From Promethearchaeota archaeon (GTDB taxonomy: Archaea; Asgardarchaeota; Lokiarchaeia; Sigyniarchaeales; SOKP01), in assembly GCA_018238625.1 (NCBI GenBank), contig JABCSY010000005.1:16746-80745 (forward strand): a DNA stretch of 64,000 nucleotides, read 5' to 3'. A program made the position numbers and the translations under genes. Every line of letters begins with the position of its first letter. The stretch's first letter is position 1. The notes below the pieces were generated by a model. That model did no database searches. It saw only the letters and a program-made list of their open reading frames with translations, and had not been told where the DNA came from. Positions 20,255-30,426 of this stretch are shown in pieces.

Positions 20255-22120
20255 GTGAAAAGAATGAAATCAAAAAACACAAGAAATACTGTATTAATTT
20301 CTGTTTTATTAACAATACTCGTGATAAATCTTGGATTCGTTTTTACTAATTTATCATTTTCAAAAGCAACAAACCAAATTACCTTTCTTGAGGGCTTAAA
20401 AACATCGGCAACTCATAATAGCACAATAGCGATTGATGATGCTAATCCTGCTAGTGATTGGGCAACTTGGAAAGCCGCGGGTCTTTGTACTGGTTCTGGG
20501 ACATCTGGAGATCCTTACATTATAAGTGGTGATACATTTAATACGACCACTGGTAGTGAATGTTTGTCTATTCATAATTCTAGAAAACACTTTCGAGTTC
20601 TTAATTGTGAGTTTATAATATCTGGTTTTAGTGTAGGAATTTGGCTCGATAATACCACGAACGGGTTAATTGAAGGTAATCAATTGCCAAGGAATATATT
20701 TTATAATGTATATGTTGATAATTGCAGCCAAATAATTTTAAGGGATAATAATTGTTCAGCAAGCGGAATTGGTATAGTTGTTGTTAATTCAGATTACATA
20801 GATTTATATTCCAACATTGTTAATGACAATGGAGCTTATGGGATTGTCTTTGATAATTGCGAGATTTGTATTATTGAAGATAATGACCTAATAGAAAATG
20901 ATGACGATGGGATATACCTTGACGGTTGCGATTTCGTTACAATTAGAACCAATACTATTATAAATAATACTATTGGCATTAATAACGAAATCTCAAATAA
21001 TACGCAAGTATTAGGTAATACAATTACAAATAACGGTAATCATGGGATTCGAATTTTTCAGAGTTATTGGTGTGAAATTACAGGAAATACAATCACAGAG
21101 AGTATTTCTGATGGAATCAGAGTTGAACAAAGCGATCATAATCTATTTGAATCAAATATGGTAAACGACAATTTCTATGGAATCCATCTTATAACACACT
21201 CAGATTTTAATACAATTTCGAAAAATACAGCCAATGATAATCAAAATAATGGGATTTATCTATCTTTCTGTGATTTTAATACAGTTGATCAGAATACAGC
21301 CAATGATAATGGAAATCAGGGGATATATCTAAGTAACTGTGATTTTAATGTCGTTGATCAAAATGCTGCTAATCATAATGGCGGTGAAGGAGTTTGGCTT
21401 GCAAACAGTGATCATTCAAGTGTATCTAAGAGTATTACTTACAATAACACAGGAAATGGCGTCAGGCTTAATACTGGAATAAATATTACCTGTATTGACA
21501 ATGTAATCTATAATAACCTTGGAAACGGTATTAGATTATTTAATATTGACGATGGCGAGGTGAGGGGAAATAATGTGCATCATAATGGTGAAGATGGTAT
21601 CAGACTTCTTTCAAATTCTGAACGAAATGTAATTACTGGAAATATAGCATCTTTTAATAATTTAAGTGGAATTTCCTTGTTGAGCAGTTCTAATGAAGCT
21701 CTAATCAACAACAATGACGCATCTAATAATGAAGAGCATGGAATATCCGTACAGTTGTGTACAAATGTTGCTATTACCAGTAACATAGCAAACAATAATA
21801 AAATGAATGGTATTAGTCTATTTTCTTCTGACGGTAATTTTATCTTTAGCAATACAGCGAGTGGAAATGTGAACGGAACTAATCTAATTTCCAGCGATAA
21901 TAATATAATTAGTGGAAATTTGCTTTATGGAAACGATTATTGCATGAATGAAACAGATAGCTACCAAAATGTATACTCAGACAATATCTGTACTGCGCCT
22001 ATAACGCCCAGCCCAGGACTAGATCCCTTTATCCTTGGATTGATTATTGGATTAGCTATAGGATTAGGTGCTCTTGCAGCAGTAATAATTCTAAGTTTAA
22101 CTCGAGGAAGGAAGAAATAA
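20255..22120 (+). CDS. NosD-like right-handed beta-helix surface protein (copy 1)
   Basis: signal peptide, tandem N-x-[I/V]-x-x-N ... G-I-x-L beta-helix repeats, C-terminal LDPFILGLIIGLAIGLGALAAV TM. Confidence 0.88.
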   Translation: MKRMKSKNTRNTVLISVLLTILVINLGFVFTNLSFSKATNQITFLEGLKTSATHNSTIAIDDANPASDWATWKAAGLCTGSGTSGDPYIISGDTFNTTTGSECLSIHNSRKHFRVLNCEFIISGFSVGIWLDNTTNGLIEGNQLPRNIFYNVYVDNCSQIILRDNNCSASGIGIVVVNSDYIDLYSNIVNDNGAYGIVFDNCEICIIEDNDLIENDDDGIYLDGCDFVTIRTNTIINNTIGINNEISNNTQVLGNTITNNGNHGIRIFQSYWCEITGNTITESISDGIRVEQSDHNLFESNMVNDNFYGIHLITHSDFNTISKNTANDNQNNGIYLSFCDFNTVDQNTANDNGNQGIYLSNCDFNVVDQNAANHNGGEGVWLANSDHSSVSKSITYNNTGNGVRLNTGINITCIDNVIYNNLGNGIRLFNIDDGEVRGNNVHHNGEDGIRLLSNSERNVITGNIASFNNLSGISLLSSSNEALINNNDASNNEEHGISVQLCTNVAITSNIANNNKMNGISLFSSDGNFIFSNTASGNVNGTNLISSDNNIISGNLLYGNDYCMNETDSYQNVYSDNICTAPITPSPGLDPFILGLIIGLAIGLGALAAVIILSLTRGRKK

Positions 22121-22303
22121 ATCCTAACCTTTTTTTTTAATTTTTTTCTTAATTAAATCTAATTGTAATAATGCATGAAAGCATGTCTTGTTATGGTTAC
22201 ATTTTTCAATTAGGTAATTTTATTCCTCAATCATATTTAAATACTGAAATAATCTTAATACCATATTAACACAAAATATAACAAAAAATAGAGAATGAAA
22301 TAA

Positions 22304-24091
22304 ATGAAATCAAAAAACACAAGAAATACTATATTAATTTCTGTTTTTATAGCAATACTCGCAATAAATATTGGATTCGTTTTTACTAATTTACCATTTT
22401 CAAAAGCAACCAACCAACCAACCTTTCTTGAGGGTTTAAAAACATCGGCAACTCATAATAGCACAATAGCGATTGATGATGCTAATCCTGCTAGTGATTG
22501 GGCAACTTGGAAAGCTGCAGGTCTTTGTACTGGTACAGGGACATCTGGAGATCCTTACATTATAAGCAATGATTTGTTTAATACAACTACTGGTAGTGAA
22601 TGTTTATCTATTCGAAATTCTAGAAAACACTTTCGAGTTCTTAATTGTGAGTTTATAATATCTGGTTTTAGCGCAGGAATTTGGCTTGATAATACCACGA
22701 ACGGGTTAATTGAAGGTAATCAATTGCCAAGGAATATTTTTGCAAATATTTTGGCTAATAACTGTAGTCAAATAACTCTAAGGGACAATAATTGTTCAGC
22801 AAGCGTATATGGTATAGCTATTAGTAATTCAGAACATGTAAATTTATATTCTAACATTGTTAATGACAGCTTCGGTGATGGTATTAACCTTGATAATTGC
22901 GAGAGTTTTATTATTGAAGATAATGATGTAATAGAAAATGATGGTAATGGGATAATCCTCGATGATTGCGATTTCGTTACAATTAGGACTAATACTATTA
23001 TAAATAATACTATTGGCATTGATAACGAAATCTCAAATAATACGCAAGTATTAGGTAATACAATTACAAATAACGATAATCATGGGATTCAAATTTTTCA
23101 GAGTCATTGGTGTGAAATTTCAGGAAATACGATTACGGAAAGTAGTAATGATGGAATCAGAGTTGAACAAAGCGATTATAACATGTTTGAATCCAATACG
23201 GTAAACGATAATTACTACGGAATCCATCTTATGACATCATCAGAATTTAATACAATTTCAAAAAATACAGTCAATAATAATCAGGACGATGGTATATTCT
23301 TAGATAATGTGGATTATAATCTCATCGATCAAAACATTATCAATCACAATGGAGGCGAAGGATTTTGGACTACAAATGGCGATCATATGATAATATCGGG
23401 TAATACAGCTTATAATAACACGGGATTTGGTCTACGATTCAATACGGGCAATAATATTACCATCACCGATAACGAAGCATATGAAAATACTCAAACTGGA
23501 ATAAGGTTGTATTCGATAGATGATTCAAAGGTTGAAAATAATTTTGCGCATCATAACGATCAGGATGGTATCAGAATAAGATCTGGAAGCGAAAGAACTG
23601 TCGTAAAAGGGAATGTAGCTATATTTAATAATTACAGCGGGATCTACATCTTTGATAGCTGTGACCATATTACCGTATACCAAAATACCGCATCCAACAA
23701 TGAAGAGCACGGAATTTATCTCGAAGGTTCAGTTAATGTCGTTATCACCAATAATATTGCCAATACAAATAAAATGAACGGAATCTATCTGAGAACAAGC
23801 GATGGCAATTCTATCATAGGTAACACAGCTAATGGCAATGTCAATGGTACTAATCTACAATCAAGTGATAATAATGTTATAATTGGGAACACGTTTCTTA
23901 ATAATGTTTATTGCTACAATGAAACTGCCAGCACAAATAATCTCTTCTCAGACAATATTTGTACAGCTCCATCGGTACCTGCAGCTGGATTAGACCCCTT
24001 TATCCTTGGATTGATTATCGGATTAGCTATTGGATTAGGAGCTCTAGCAGCAGTATTAATTATAAGTTTAGCTCGAGGAAGGAAAAAGTAA
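22304..24091 (+). CDS. NosD-like right-handed beta-helix surface protein (copy 2)
   Basis: first ~150 aa almost identical to copy 1; same C-terminal TM. Confidence 0.88.
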   Translation: MKSKNTRNTILISVFIAILAINIGFVFTNLPFSKATNQPTFLEGLKTSATHNSTIAIDDANPASDWATWKAAGLCTGTGTSGDPYIISNDLFNTTTGSECLSIRNSRKHFRVLNCEFIISGFSAGIWLDNTTNGLIEGNQLPRNIFANILANNCSQITLRDNNCSASVYGIAISNSEHVNLYSNIVNDSFGDGINLDNCESFIIEDNDVIENDGNGIILDDCDFVTIRTNTIINNTIGIDNEISNNTQVLGNTITNNDNHGIQIFQSHWCEISGNTITESSNDGIRVEQSDYNMFESNTVNDNYYGIHLMTSSEFNTISKNTVNNNQDDGIFLDNVDYNLIDQNIINHNGGEGFWTTNGDHMIISGNTAYNNTGFGLRFNTGNNITITDNEAYENTQTGIRLYSIDDSKVENNFAHHNDQDGIRIRSGSERTVVKGNVAIFNNYSGIYIFDSCDHITVYQNTASNNEEHGIYLEGSVNVVITNNIANTNKMNGIYLRTSDGNSIIGNTANGNVNGTNLQSSDNNVIIGNTFLNNVYCYNETASTNNLFSDNICTAPSVPAAGLDPFILGLIIGLAIGLGALAAVLIISLARGRKK

Positions 24092-24181
24092 TAATTCTCA
24101 CTTTTTTTTATTTTTTAATTTTAATTTTTTACATACAAATTTAATTGATATACTTATTATTTTTATAACTTCTGTGGTATT

Positions 24182-24502
24182 ATGACTGTTAAAACAACGG
24201 TAACAATTGATAGTGATCTACGCAAAATGATTAAGAAACTAGCTGCATGGTTAGATATATCCCAAGGAGAAGTGATCAAACGAGCTATAGCGGAATATGA
24301 AAAAATCATTATTAATAAAGACATTCCAGGTACAAGCAATGCTAGTATTAAAAAGGAAATAGATAAAATCCTTCAAGCAGCAACGGATGCGGTTTGGAAA
24401 GATGACATAAAAACTAAAGAAATCCAAGAAAAATTAAAGAAAGGTCCTAGTTCTATTGATGAAATTATTCTAAACAATTGGGATTTTGGGTTGGAAATTT
24501 GA
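24182..24502 (+). CDS. ribbon-helix-helix antitoxin (VapB-like)
   Basis: TVTIDSDLRKMIKKLAAWLDISQGEVIKRAIAEYE. Confidence 0.75.
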   Translation: MTVKTTVTIDSDLRKMIKKLAAWLDISQGEVIKRAIAEYEKIIINKDIPGTSNASIKKEIDKILQAATDAVWKDDIKTKEIQEKLKKGPSSIDEIILNNWDFGLEI

Positions 24503-24809
24503 GTAAAAGAATAATTATGGAGAATGAGGAAAAATTAAAAAAGATCGCAATTGATTCTAATATCTTCCGCAATCTAAATTTTATTAATTATCTGAGAATA
24601 AATAAAACGAAAATCCAAGTTTATATTCCTTCCATTGTGAGTTTCGAACTTGGCTATTATTTTCTCACTAAAGGTATTACTTGGGAAGATTTCCTCAAAG
24701 AAATACAAACCTTGATTTGATATCTTATAGTAAAAACCACTTTAAGTGGCTTAAGCGGATTTCAATCCAATCACCAGAGGAATTTGTTTTAGAAAGGAGT
24801 AAAAAGTAA
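24499..24809 (+). pseudogene. PIN-domain (VapC-like) toxin with internal deletion and frameshift
   Basis: N-terminal IAIDSNIFRNL...PSIVSFELGYY, stop at 24720; C-terminal PIN-like tail LDLISYSKNHFKWLKRISIQSPEEFVLERSKK in another frame at 24711-24809. Confidence 0.7.
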
Positions 24810-24944
24810 TAATTTTTTAAATAAGTATTGAAAACATAGTTAATTTTTCAATTGGGTAATTTTATTCCTCAATCATATTTAAATACCAAAATTTTCATAA
24901 TACCATAACACCAAATATAATATAAAATTAGAGAGTGAAAAAAA

Positions 24945-26456
24945 ATGAAATCTATAAACAAACAGTTTGTCCTTTTAATCACGATATTATTAGCGTTACC
25001 AATAGTAAATATCAATCTCAGTATGTCAAACCTAGCATCTGTACAAGATCTTGGACACAAAGACTTTTTTGAAAACTTAAAATCCTCCACAATACATAAC
25101 AACTCTATCTTTATCGACGATGATAATCCATTAATGGATTGGGCAAATAGAAGCGCTGAAGGAATCTGTACTGGCTCGGGGACACTTGCAGATCCTTATT
25201 TAATAAGTAATGATGTTTTTGACGTTGCACCAGACGCAATCGCTCTATATATACGAGATTCACGAAAACATTTTAAAGTTGTAAATTGTGATTTTATATC
25301 GGCGACAATGGAAGCAATTTTTCTGTTTAATACTACAAATGGTATATTCGAAGGTAACCAAATAACTGGTTTTAACTATGGAATAGATGTTAATAATTGT
25401 ACAGATCTTACATTTAGAAATAACAATTGTTCATCAGGGGATATTGGTTTTCTTATTCAAAATTCAAAAGATTTATCATTTATCTCTAATGATGCTAATG
25501 GAAATCTTTTTGATGGTTTTGATCTCAATAGCTGTGATAATAGTTTATTTGAAGATAATACTGTGAACGAAAACGGTGATAAAGGATTTGATGTTTTCAC
25601 ATGTAACTCAATTATTTTTCGAGATAATACGGCTAACAATAATGATGATGATGGAATTTATATTAATAACTGTGATTATAATCAACTTATAGATAACACA
25701 TGCAATCATAACGGAGACGAAGGAGCGTTTGTAACAAATAGTGATCACATTATTTTCTCTGGTGGAACGCTTTACAATAATACCGGACATGGATTACGTG
25801 TAAATGTTGGAAGAAATATAACGCTTTCTGGTAACCATGTTTACCATAATTACGAAAACGGAATCAGATTGTACAGCGTAGATCAATCCTTAATTGAGAA
25901 TAATAATGCGCATGACAATAATTGGGATGGAATAAGGATAAGAAATGGATGTGAGCAAAATATAGTACAAAACAATTTAGCTCGATATAACAATCTGAGT
26001 GGTATTTACCTATATAGCTCTACTTCCAACAATTTAATATACGATAATACTGCTTCTTATAATGAAGAACATGGCATTTCTCTTGCATCAGCAGATGATA
26101 ATATCCTTTTAGCTAACGAGGCAAATAACAACGATGAGAATGGTATTCATTTACTTAATAGCATTGGGAATACTCTTATGAGTAACACTGCGAATAACAA
26201 TAATAATGGAACTTATCTGGAAACAAGTAATAATAATATTGTATTAAATAATATATTTCTAGGAAACGACGTTTGTTACAACGAAACAGGCAGTACTGGT
26301 AATATTTTTAAAGATAATATATGTACTTCTGCAGAACTCCCTACAGTTCCATTAGATCCTTTCATTCTAGGATTAATCTTTGGTCTAGGCATCGGTCTTG
26401 GAGCTTTGGCTGCGGTATTGCTAATATTCTTTTTACGAGGAAGAAAGAGGGAATAA
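24945..26456 (+). CDS. NosD-like right-handed beta-helix surface protein (copy 3)
   Basis: beta-helix repeats; C-terminal LDPFILGLIFGLGIGLGALAAV TM shared with copies 1 and 2. Confidence 0.88.
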   Translation: MKSINKQFVLLITILLALPIVNINLSMSNLASVQDLGHKDFFENLKSSTIHNNSIFIDDDNPLMDWANRSAEGICTGSGTLADPYLISNDVFDVAPDAIALYIRDSRKHFKVVNCDFISATMEAIFLFNTTNGIFEGNQITGFNYGIDVNNCTDLTFRNNNCSSGDIGFLIQNSKDLSFISNDANGNLFDGFDLNSCDNSLFEDNTVNENGDKGFDVFTCNSIIFRDNTANNNDDDGIYINNCDYNQLIDNTCNHNGDEGAFVTNSDHIIFSGGTLYNNTGHGLRVNVGRNITLSGNHVYHNYENGIRLYSVDQSLIENNNAHDNNWDGIRIRNGCEQNIVQNNLARYNNLSGIYLYSSTSNNLIYDNTASYNEEHGISLASADDNILLANEANNNDENGIHLLNSIGNTLMSNTANNNNNGTYLETSNNNIVLNNIFLGNDVCYNETGSTGNIFKDNICTSAELPTVPLDPFILGLIFGLGIGLGALAAVLLIFFLRGRKRE

Positions 26457-26474
26457 ATCTTTTTTCATCAATTT

Positions 26475-27230
26475 TTATTTATCTTTTTTTTTTAATATTT
26501 TTCCTACTACCCCAACATATATAGTAGTTTCATTTTTTCCATCGATTTCGAGTAATTGATTTAACTCATCATCATATAAAGCACCAATCGTACAAGCTCC
26601 TAAACCAAGCGCTTCAGCAATCAGATAAAAATTCTGTCCAATGTGCCCAGCATCTAAATAAATGTATCTATAACACCTCTGTAAATACTTCCATTGAGAG
26701 CGATCAATTACAGCGGTCCAAATAAAGTTCACAGCTGAAGTATAAGCCATATTTTGACCAAGACACCCCTCAGCCACATTACTTCTAAAATCTCCTTCTT
26801 TTAATAAATCTAACGAATGTTCTTGAATGTTATAATGGTAAACTCCTTTTTCTAAACTGGTAACTTTATTAACTACAGGGTAGATTTCGATGGGATATAA
26901 ACCGCCCGCCGATGGGACCGTTCTAAAAGCATACTGAGGAAAAGTCCTGTTTAACCCCGCCATTCCAAACAAGAGCAAACTGAGATCTATTAACGATAAT
27001 GGTTTTTCAGTGAACATCCTTGTTGAGTGCCGATCTTTGATTACTCTCCAAAAATCAATCGTTTTCTCAAAATCAGGTTTTGGAAGTTCGATTTGTGTTA
27101 TTGCGTTCGGATATGTCTTATATGTTTTCGGCTTTCTCGACCAATCTAAAACGTGTTGGGGCATTTTGCTTCTAACATATTTGGATTTTTGCTGAAAATT
27201 ATTTCCATAATGTTCTGAATCTTTTTCCAT
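26475..27230 (-). CDS. SagB-type/nitroreductase family oxidoreductase
   Basis: RHSTRMFTEKPLS, TVPSAGGLYPIEIY, YIYLDAGHIGQNFYLIAEALGLGACTIGA. Confidence 0.9.
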   Translation of the reverse strand: MEKDSEHYGNNFQQKSKYVRSKMPQHVLDWSRKPKTYKTYPNAITQIELPKPDFEKTIDFWRVIKDRHSTRMFTEKPLSLIDLSLLLFGMAGLNRTFPQYAFRTVPSAGGLYPIEIYPVVNKVTSLEKGVYHYNIQEHSLDLLKEGDFRSNVAEGCLGQNMAYTSAVNFIWTAVIDRSQWKYLQRCYRYIYLDAGHIGQNFYLIAEALGLGACTIGALYDDELNQLLEIDGKNETTIYVGVVGKILKKKDK

Positions 27231-27288
27231 AAGTTAAATGATTAAAACATCATTAAAAACTTTAAAGTAATAAATTAAAAAATTGGTT

Positions 27289-27882
27289 CTAACGGCTAAA
27301 AAGCTTCCATTGAACGAAATCCTCATCATATTCCTCGAACTTGAGACCTCGTATGAAATTGTAAGATGTTTTATTATCTTTATACACCTTACATCGTAAT
27401 TCTTTCACTCCCTTCTTCTTAAAATAATCCCAGCTTGCTAAACCTAACATTGTTCCTAATCCCTTTCTTTGTAATTCTGGAAGTATTCCCAAACCCGCGA
27501 TAACACTAATTTTTCTATCTGTTCCTGTAAAATAGATCAAGGCAAATCCACTGTCTTTTCCATCAATTTTAGCGATTAGGAAGATTACATTTTCATCTTT
27601 GAGCATTTTAACTATATTTTCTTTATCTAAAGGTCTATACGGCATTGGGGCCGAATGCCATGCGAGATCATGAAGCTTGATTAAACTATCAATATCTTCC
27701 ATGTTTGCTTCCCGAATCTCAGTTTTTAGTATCCCTTGAGATACTTTCTGTTTAATACTTTGTTCAAATTCAGGAGTTATATTTGACACTAGAAGACGCA
27801 TCTGAATAAAGTCAATATCTTTATTACCTAAACTTTTTATATCAGCTGATAATTTATGGATAAAAGATTTTATTCTTCCCAT
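27289..27882 (-). CDS. GNAT family N-acetyltransferase
   Basis: LGILPELQRKGLGTMLGLASWDYFKKKGVKELRCKVYKDNKTSYNFIRGLKF. Confidence 0.88.
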   Translation of the reverse strand: MGRIKSFIHKLSADIKSLGNKDIDFIQMRLLVSNITPEFEQSIKQKVSQGILKTEIREANMEDIDSLIKLHDLAWHSAPMPYRPLDKENIVKMLKDENVIFLIAKIDGKDSGFALIYFTGTDRKISVIAGLGILPELQRKGLGTMLGLASWDYFKKKGVKELRCKVYKDNKTSYNFIRGLKFEEYDEDFVQWKLFSR

Positions 27883-28239
27883 TTATCTCATCTTAAGATA
27901 TTATCTTCAAATATTATTCTCGAATCATATCAATATAATAAGTTGATCTAGGTTTTTAAAATATTTAAATATCCATCCTTAAATGTTTATGTTTAGTCTT
28001 AATGAAATCAGTTGTTCATAAAATAAATAAAAAAATAAAAAGTAAATAAAAGTTTTGTAGTTTTATTTTACTGACTCAAAATACATTAACCATTGCTCGT
28101 CATCTTCGAGAAAATCGGTTCCTAAATGTTTATGTTTAGTCTTTGCTAAGTCACGTGGAACTGATGTATCTGACATTTTTTTACCATCTTTTTTACTATT
28201 TAATTATCTCGAATAAAAAAAAAAAAATTAGAATAGTAT

Positions 28240-28665
28240 CTATAACGATACCACTTTTGCTCCTTCGCTAATTTCCATGAAACCTGCTGCTCCAATTGGA
28301 TCCTCAACAAAGTCCCACATTTGTTCCCTTTTTATACCCATTAAATCCATAGTCATTTGACATGGGTAAAGCTTTAATTTACCGTCTTCAACTGCGTCCT
28401 TGATTAATTCCCAAGGATTATCAATCCCAAATTTCTTTAATCTTTTCCTAAACATCATAGCACCCATCCCCTTCATTGCGGTTGGCATGCCATTTGCTTT
28501 AGGCTTAAACTTTCTTTTTAAGAGGCTTAAACCCCAAAAGGTAAAGAAAAAGTTCATTTCTTCGTCCATTGCTGCTCCAGTAGTTCCAAGAATAGTCGCC
28601 ATCATAAATTTTTCGAAGGATTTATCACTTACAATAAAACTCATTTTTTCAGCCATTTTAAACAC
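28240..28665 (-). CDS. DsrE/DsrF/DrsH-like (DsrE2-type) sulfur-relay protein
   Basis: ATILGTTGAAMDEEMNFFFTFWGLSLL, PCQMTMDLMGI. Confidence 0.85.
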   Translation of the reverse strand: MFKMAEKMSFIVSDKSFEKFMMATILGTTGAAMDEEMNFFFTFWGLSLLKRKFKPKANGMPTAMKGMGAMMFRKRLKKFGIDNPWELIKDAVEDGKLKLYPCQMTMDLMGIKREQMWDFVEDPIGAAGFMEISEGAKVVSL

Positions 28666-28768
28666 TTTTTTTTTCTGTTTTTTTTTTATATTTTTTTTAT
28701 TTTCAATAAATTTTTAACTAAATTCTCTTGATATGGTATTAAAAAATCTTAATTATTGTCTCGGACTA

Positions 28769-29119
28769 TTACATCCAAGATACTATTTTTAACTTATTGT
28801 CTAAAAGATCTATTAAGTCGTCGTATTCAATAGGTTTAATTTTTTCGTGCGTTTGTTCCAAGTTTATTCCACGAGCCTTCAAATCGGGAATCATCGCATA
28901 TAATGTAACTTTCAAGCTGAGAAGCTCTTCCATTGCTTCTGTAATTCTACCTCTCTTATTAATGCCAATAACCCCATCGTGGATTAAAACTATTCCAATT
29001 TGGCTCCCTTTTTTAATCTGACCTTTCAATATAGGTAATAATCGCTCTAAATGGTTCCCTGTAATTTCGCTAAACCCAAATAAATATAAAAATTTAAATT
29101 CACTTAATTCTTGCGTCAT
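28769..29119 (-). CDS. DsrH/TusB-like protein
   Basis: small Rossmann-like ORF in operon position; VTLYAMIPDLKARGI. Confidence 0.65.
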   Translation of the reverse strand: MTQELSEFKFLYLFGFSEITGNHLERLLPILKGQIKKGSQIGIVLIHDGVIGINKRGRITEAMEELLSLKVTLYAMIPDLKARGINLEQTHEKIKPIEYDDLIDLLDNKLKIVSWM

Positions 29120-29134
29120 TTTTATATTCCTCCG

Positions 29135-29503
29135 TTAAAACCTAAAGCAGGTGTCTGCTTGTTCGATTAAATCGATTAATTCGTCAATACTAATGACTTT
29201 TAAATTCTCGTATTCTATTAAATCTTCAAATGTTAAGCCAGCATCTTTTAACGATTTATCTAAAACATATAATTCTAAGTCAGATAAGTCTGCTATTTCA
29301 AGAAACTCATCTACGGGGTCCATACCAACGACTGTAGGCTTAGCGTGTTTGTTTAAAAGATAAACCGCGTCTCCAGTGAAAACTATTTGGCAATTGATAG
29401 ATTCTCCAAGAGCTACAAATCCCGAACCAATCCGAATCGCTTCAGCAGCAGAATTCTTGCCCGTAGGTGATTGATCGGCTATAATTACAACAGATTCTAC
29501 CAT
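29135..29503 (-). CDS. DsrF/TusC-like DsrE-family protein
   Basis: QSPTGKNSAAEAIRIGSGFVALGESINCQIVFTGDAVYLL, LELYVLDKSLKDAGL. Confidence 0.75.
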   Translation of the reverse strand: MVESVVIIADQSPTGKNSAAEAIRIGSGFVALGESINCQIVFTGDAVYLLNKHAKPTVVGMDPVDEFLEIADLSDLELYVLDKSLKDAGLTFEDLIEYENLKVISIDELIDLIEQADTCFRF

Positions 29504-29508
29504 AGTTT

Positions 29509-29877
29509 TTAACCCCCCGTTCCGAAAACAATTAATTTATCTGAATCGATCGCCCAATTTGAGAAATCTCCTAATCCCTCTTCGGTAGCTCCATCTATGA
29601 AATTGCTTTCATTTAACCCTGTAAGACTAACCCAAGTACTACAACCGACAACTGGTATATTGTTTTCACCGCAAAAATCTTGTAACTTCTTTGGAATGTT
29701 CCTGATTGTAGTGCCACTGCTAATGTCTTTCTTTAGGTTGTATACTCCCGAGCCGTAAAAGAATAATCCCTTGACCGTATTTCCCTTCCTAATAATAGCT
29801 TTGCAAATCTCAATTAAAGAATCAACAGCTTCAAATTTATAGGGTTCTGTGCTAATAAAGAAAACATATTTAGACAT
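29509..29877 (-). CDS. DsrE/TusD-like sulfurtransferase subunit
   Basis: IRKGNTVKGLFFYGSGVYNLKK, VVGCSTWVSLTGL (candidate active Cys). Confidence 0.8.
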   Translation of the reverse strand: MSKYVFFISTEPYKFEAVDSLIEICKAIIRKGNTVKGLFFYGSGVYNLKKDISSGTTIRNIPKKLQDFCGENNIPVVGCSTWVSLTGLNESNFIDGATEEGLGDFSNWAIDSDKLIVFGTGG

Positions 29878-29906
29878 AATAATATCCTTACTCCATATAA
29901 TGCGTT

Positions 29907-30140
29907 TTAAGCCTTTTTAATGACAAAAATTAAGTTTCCATTATCTTCTCGAAGTTCGACTAATTCGTCGCCTATTTTAGTAAGAAGCGCTGGAATGTCC
30001 TTCTTCGCTCCAACATCGTCAACGATTACTTCTATTATTTGTCCTGAAGTCAAACTTTTCAATTCTTTTTTAGTTTTCAAAACTGGTAACGGACATTTTA
30101 AACCAGTATAATCAACTGTTTTATCAGCCATTTTTTTCAC
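29907..30140 (-). CDS. TusA/SirA-family sulfur carrier protein
   Basis: DYTGLKCPLPVLKTKKELKSLTSGQIIEVIVDD. Confidence 0.92.
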   Translation of the reverse strand: MKKMADKTVDYTGLKCPLPVLKTKKELKSLTSGQIIEVIVDDVGAKKDIPALLTKIGDELVELREDNGNLIFVIKKA

Positions 30141-30426
30141 TTTTAATAGTTATTTTATCTATTTTTTTTTATTTTGATATCAAAATAAATTAATTTATGA
30201 TATCTTTGTAGTAAAGAAATATGAAATAATATTTAAATAGTAGTTTTCTTAACTATAATATATTGATTTATTAATAAAAAATCACTAAAGTAAAGTGAGA
30301 TTTTAGTGAAAAAAATATAAGTAATAAAAACTTAATAAAGCTTTAGAGAACTAAATTTCTAAAAAAATGTAAAAAAATAAGAAAAAAATAGTTAAAAATA
30401 ATTTAAATTAAAATGGGCTTAATAAC

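Noticed and set aside
20255-26456. Repetitive DNA that might look like a CRISPR or satellite array
   Set aside because: The periodicity is the ~23-aa beta-helix coding repeat, degenerate at nucleotide level, without uniform repeats and spacers.
27976-28140. Direct repeat aaatgtttatgtttagt (two copies ~145 nt apart) and a possible small peptide gene between the operon and the GNAT
   Set aside because: The apparent minus-strand peptide from 28177 stops after 13 codons (MSDTSVPRDLAKN*); continuation needs a frameshift, and the repeat is short and AT-rich.
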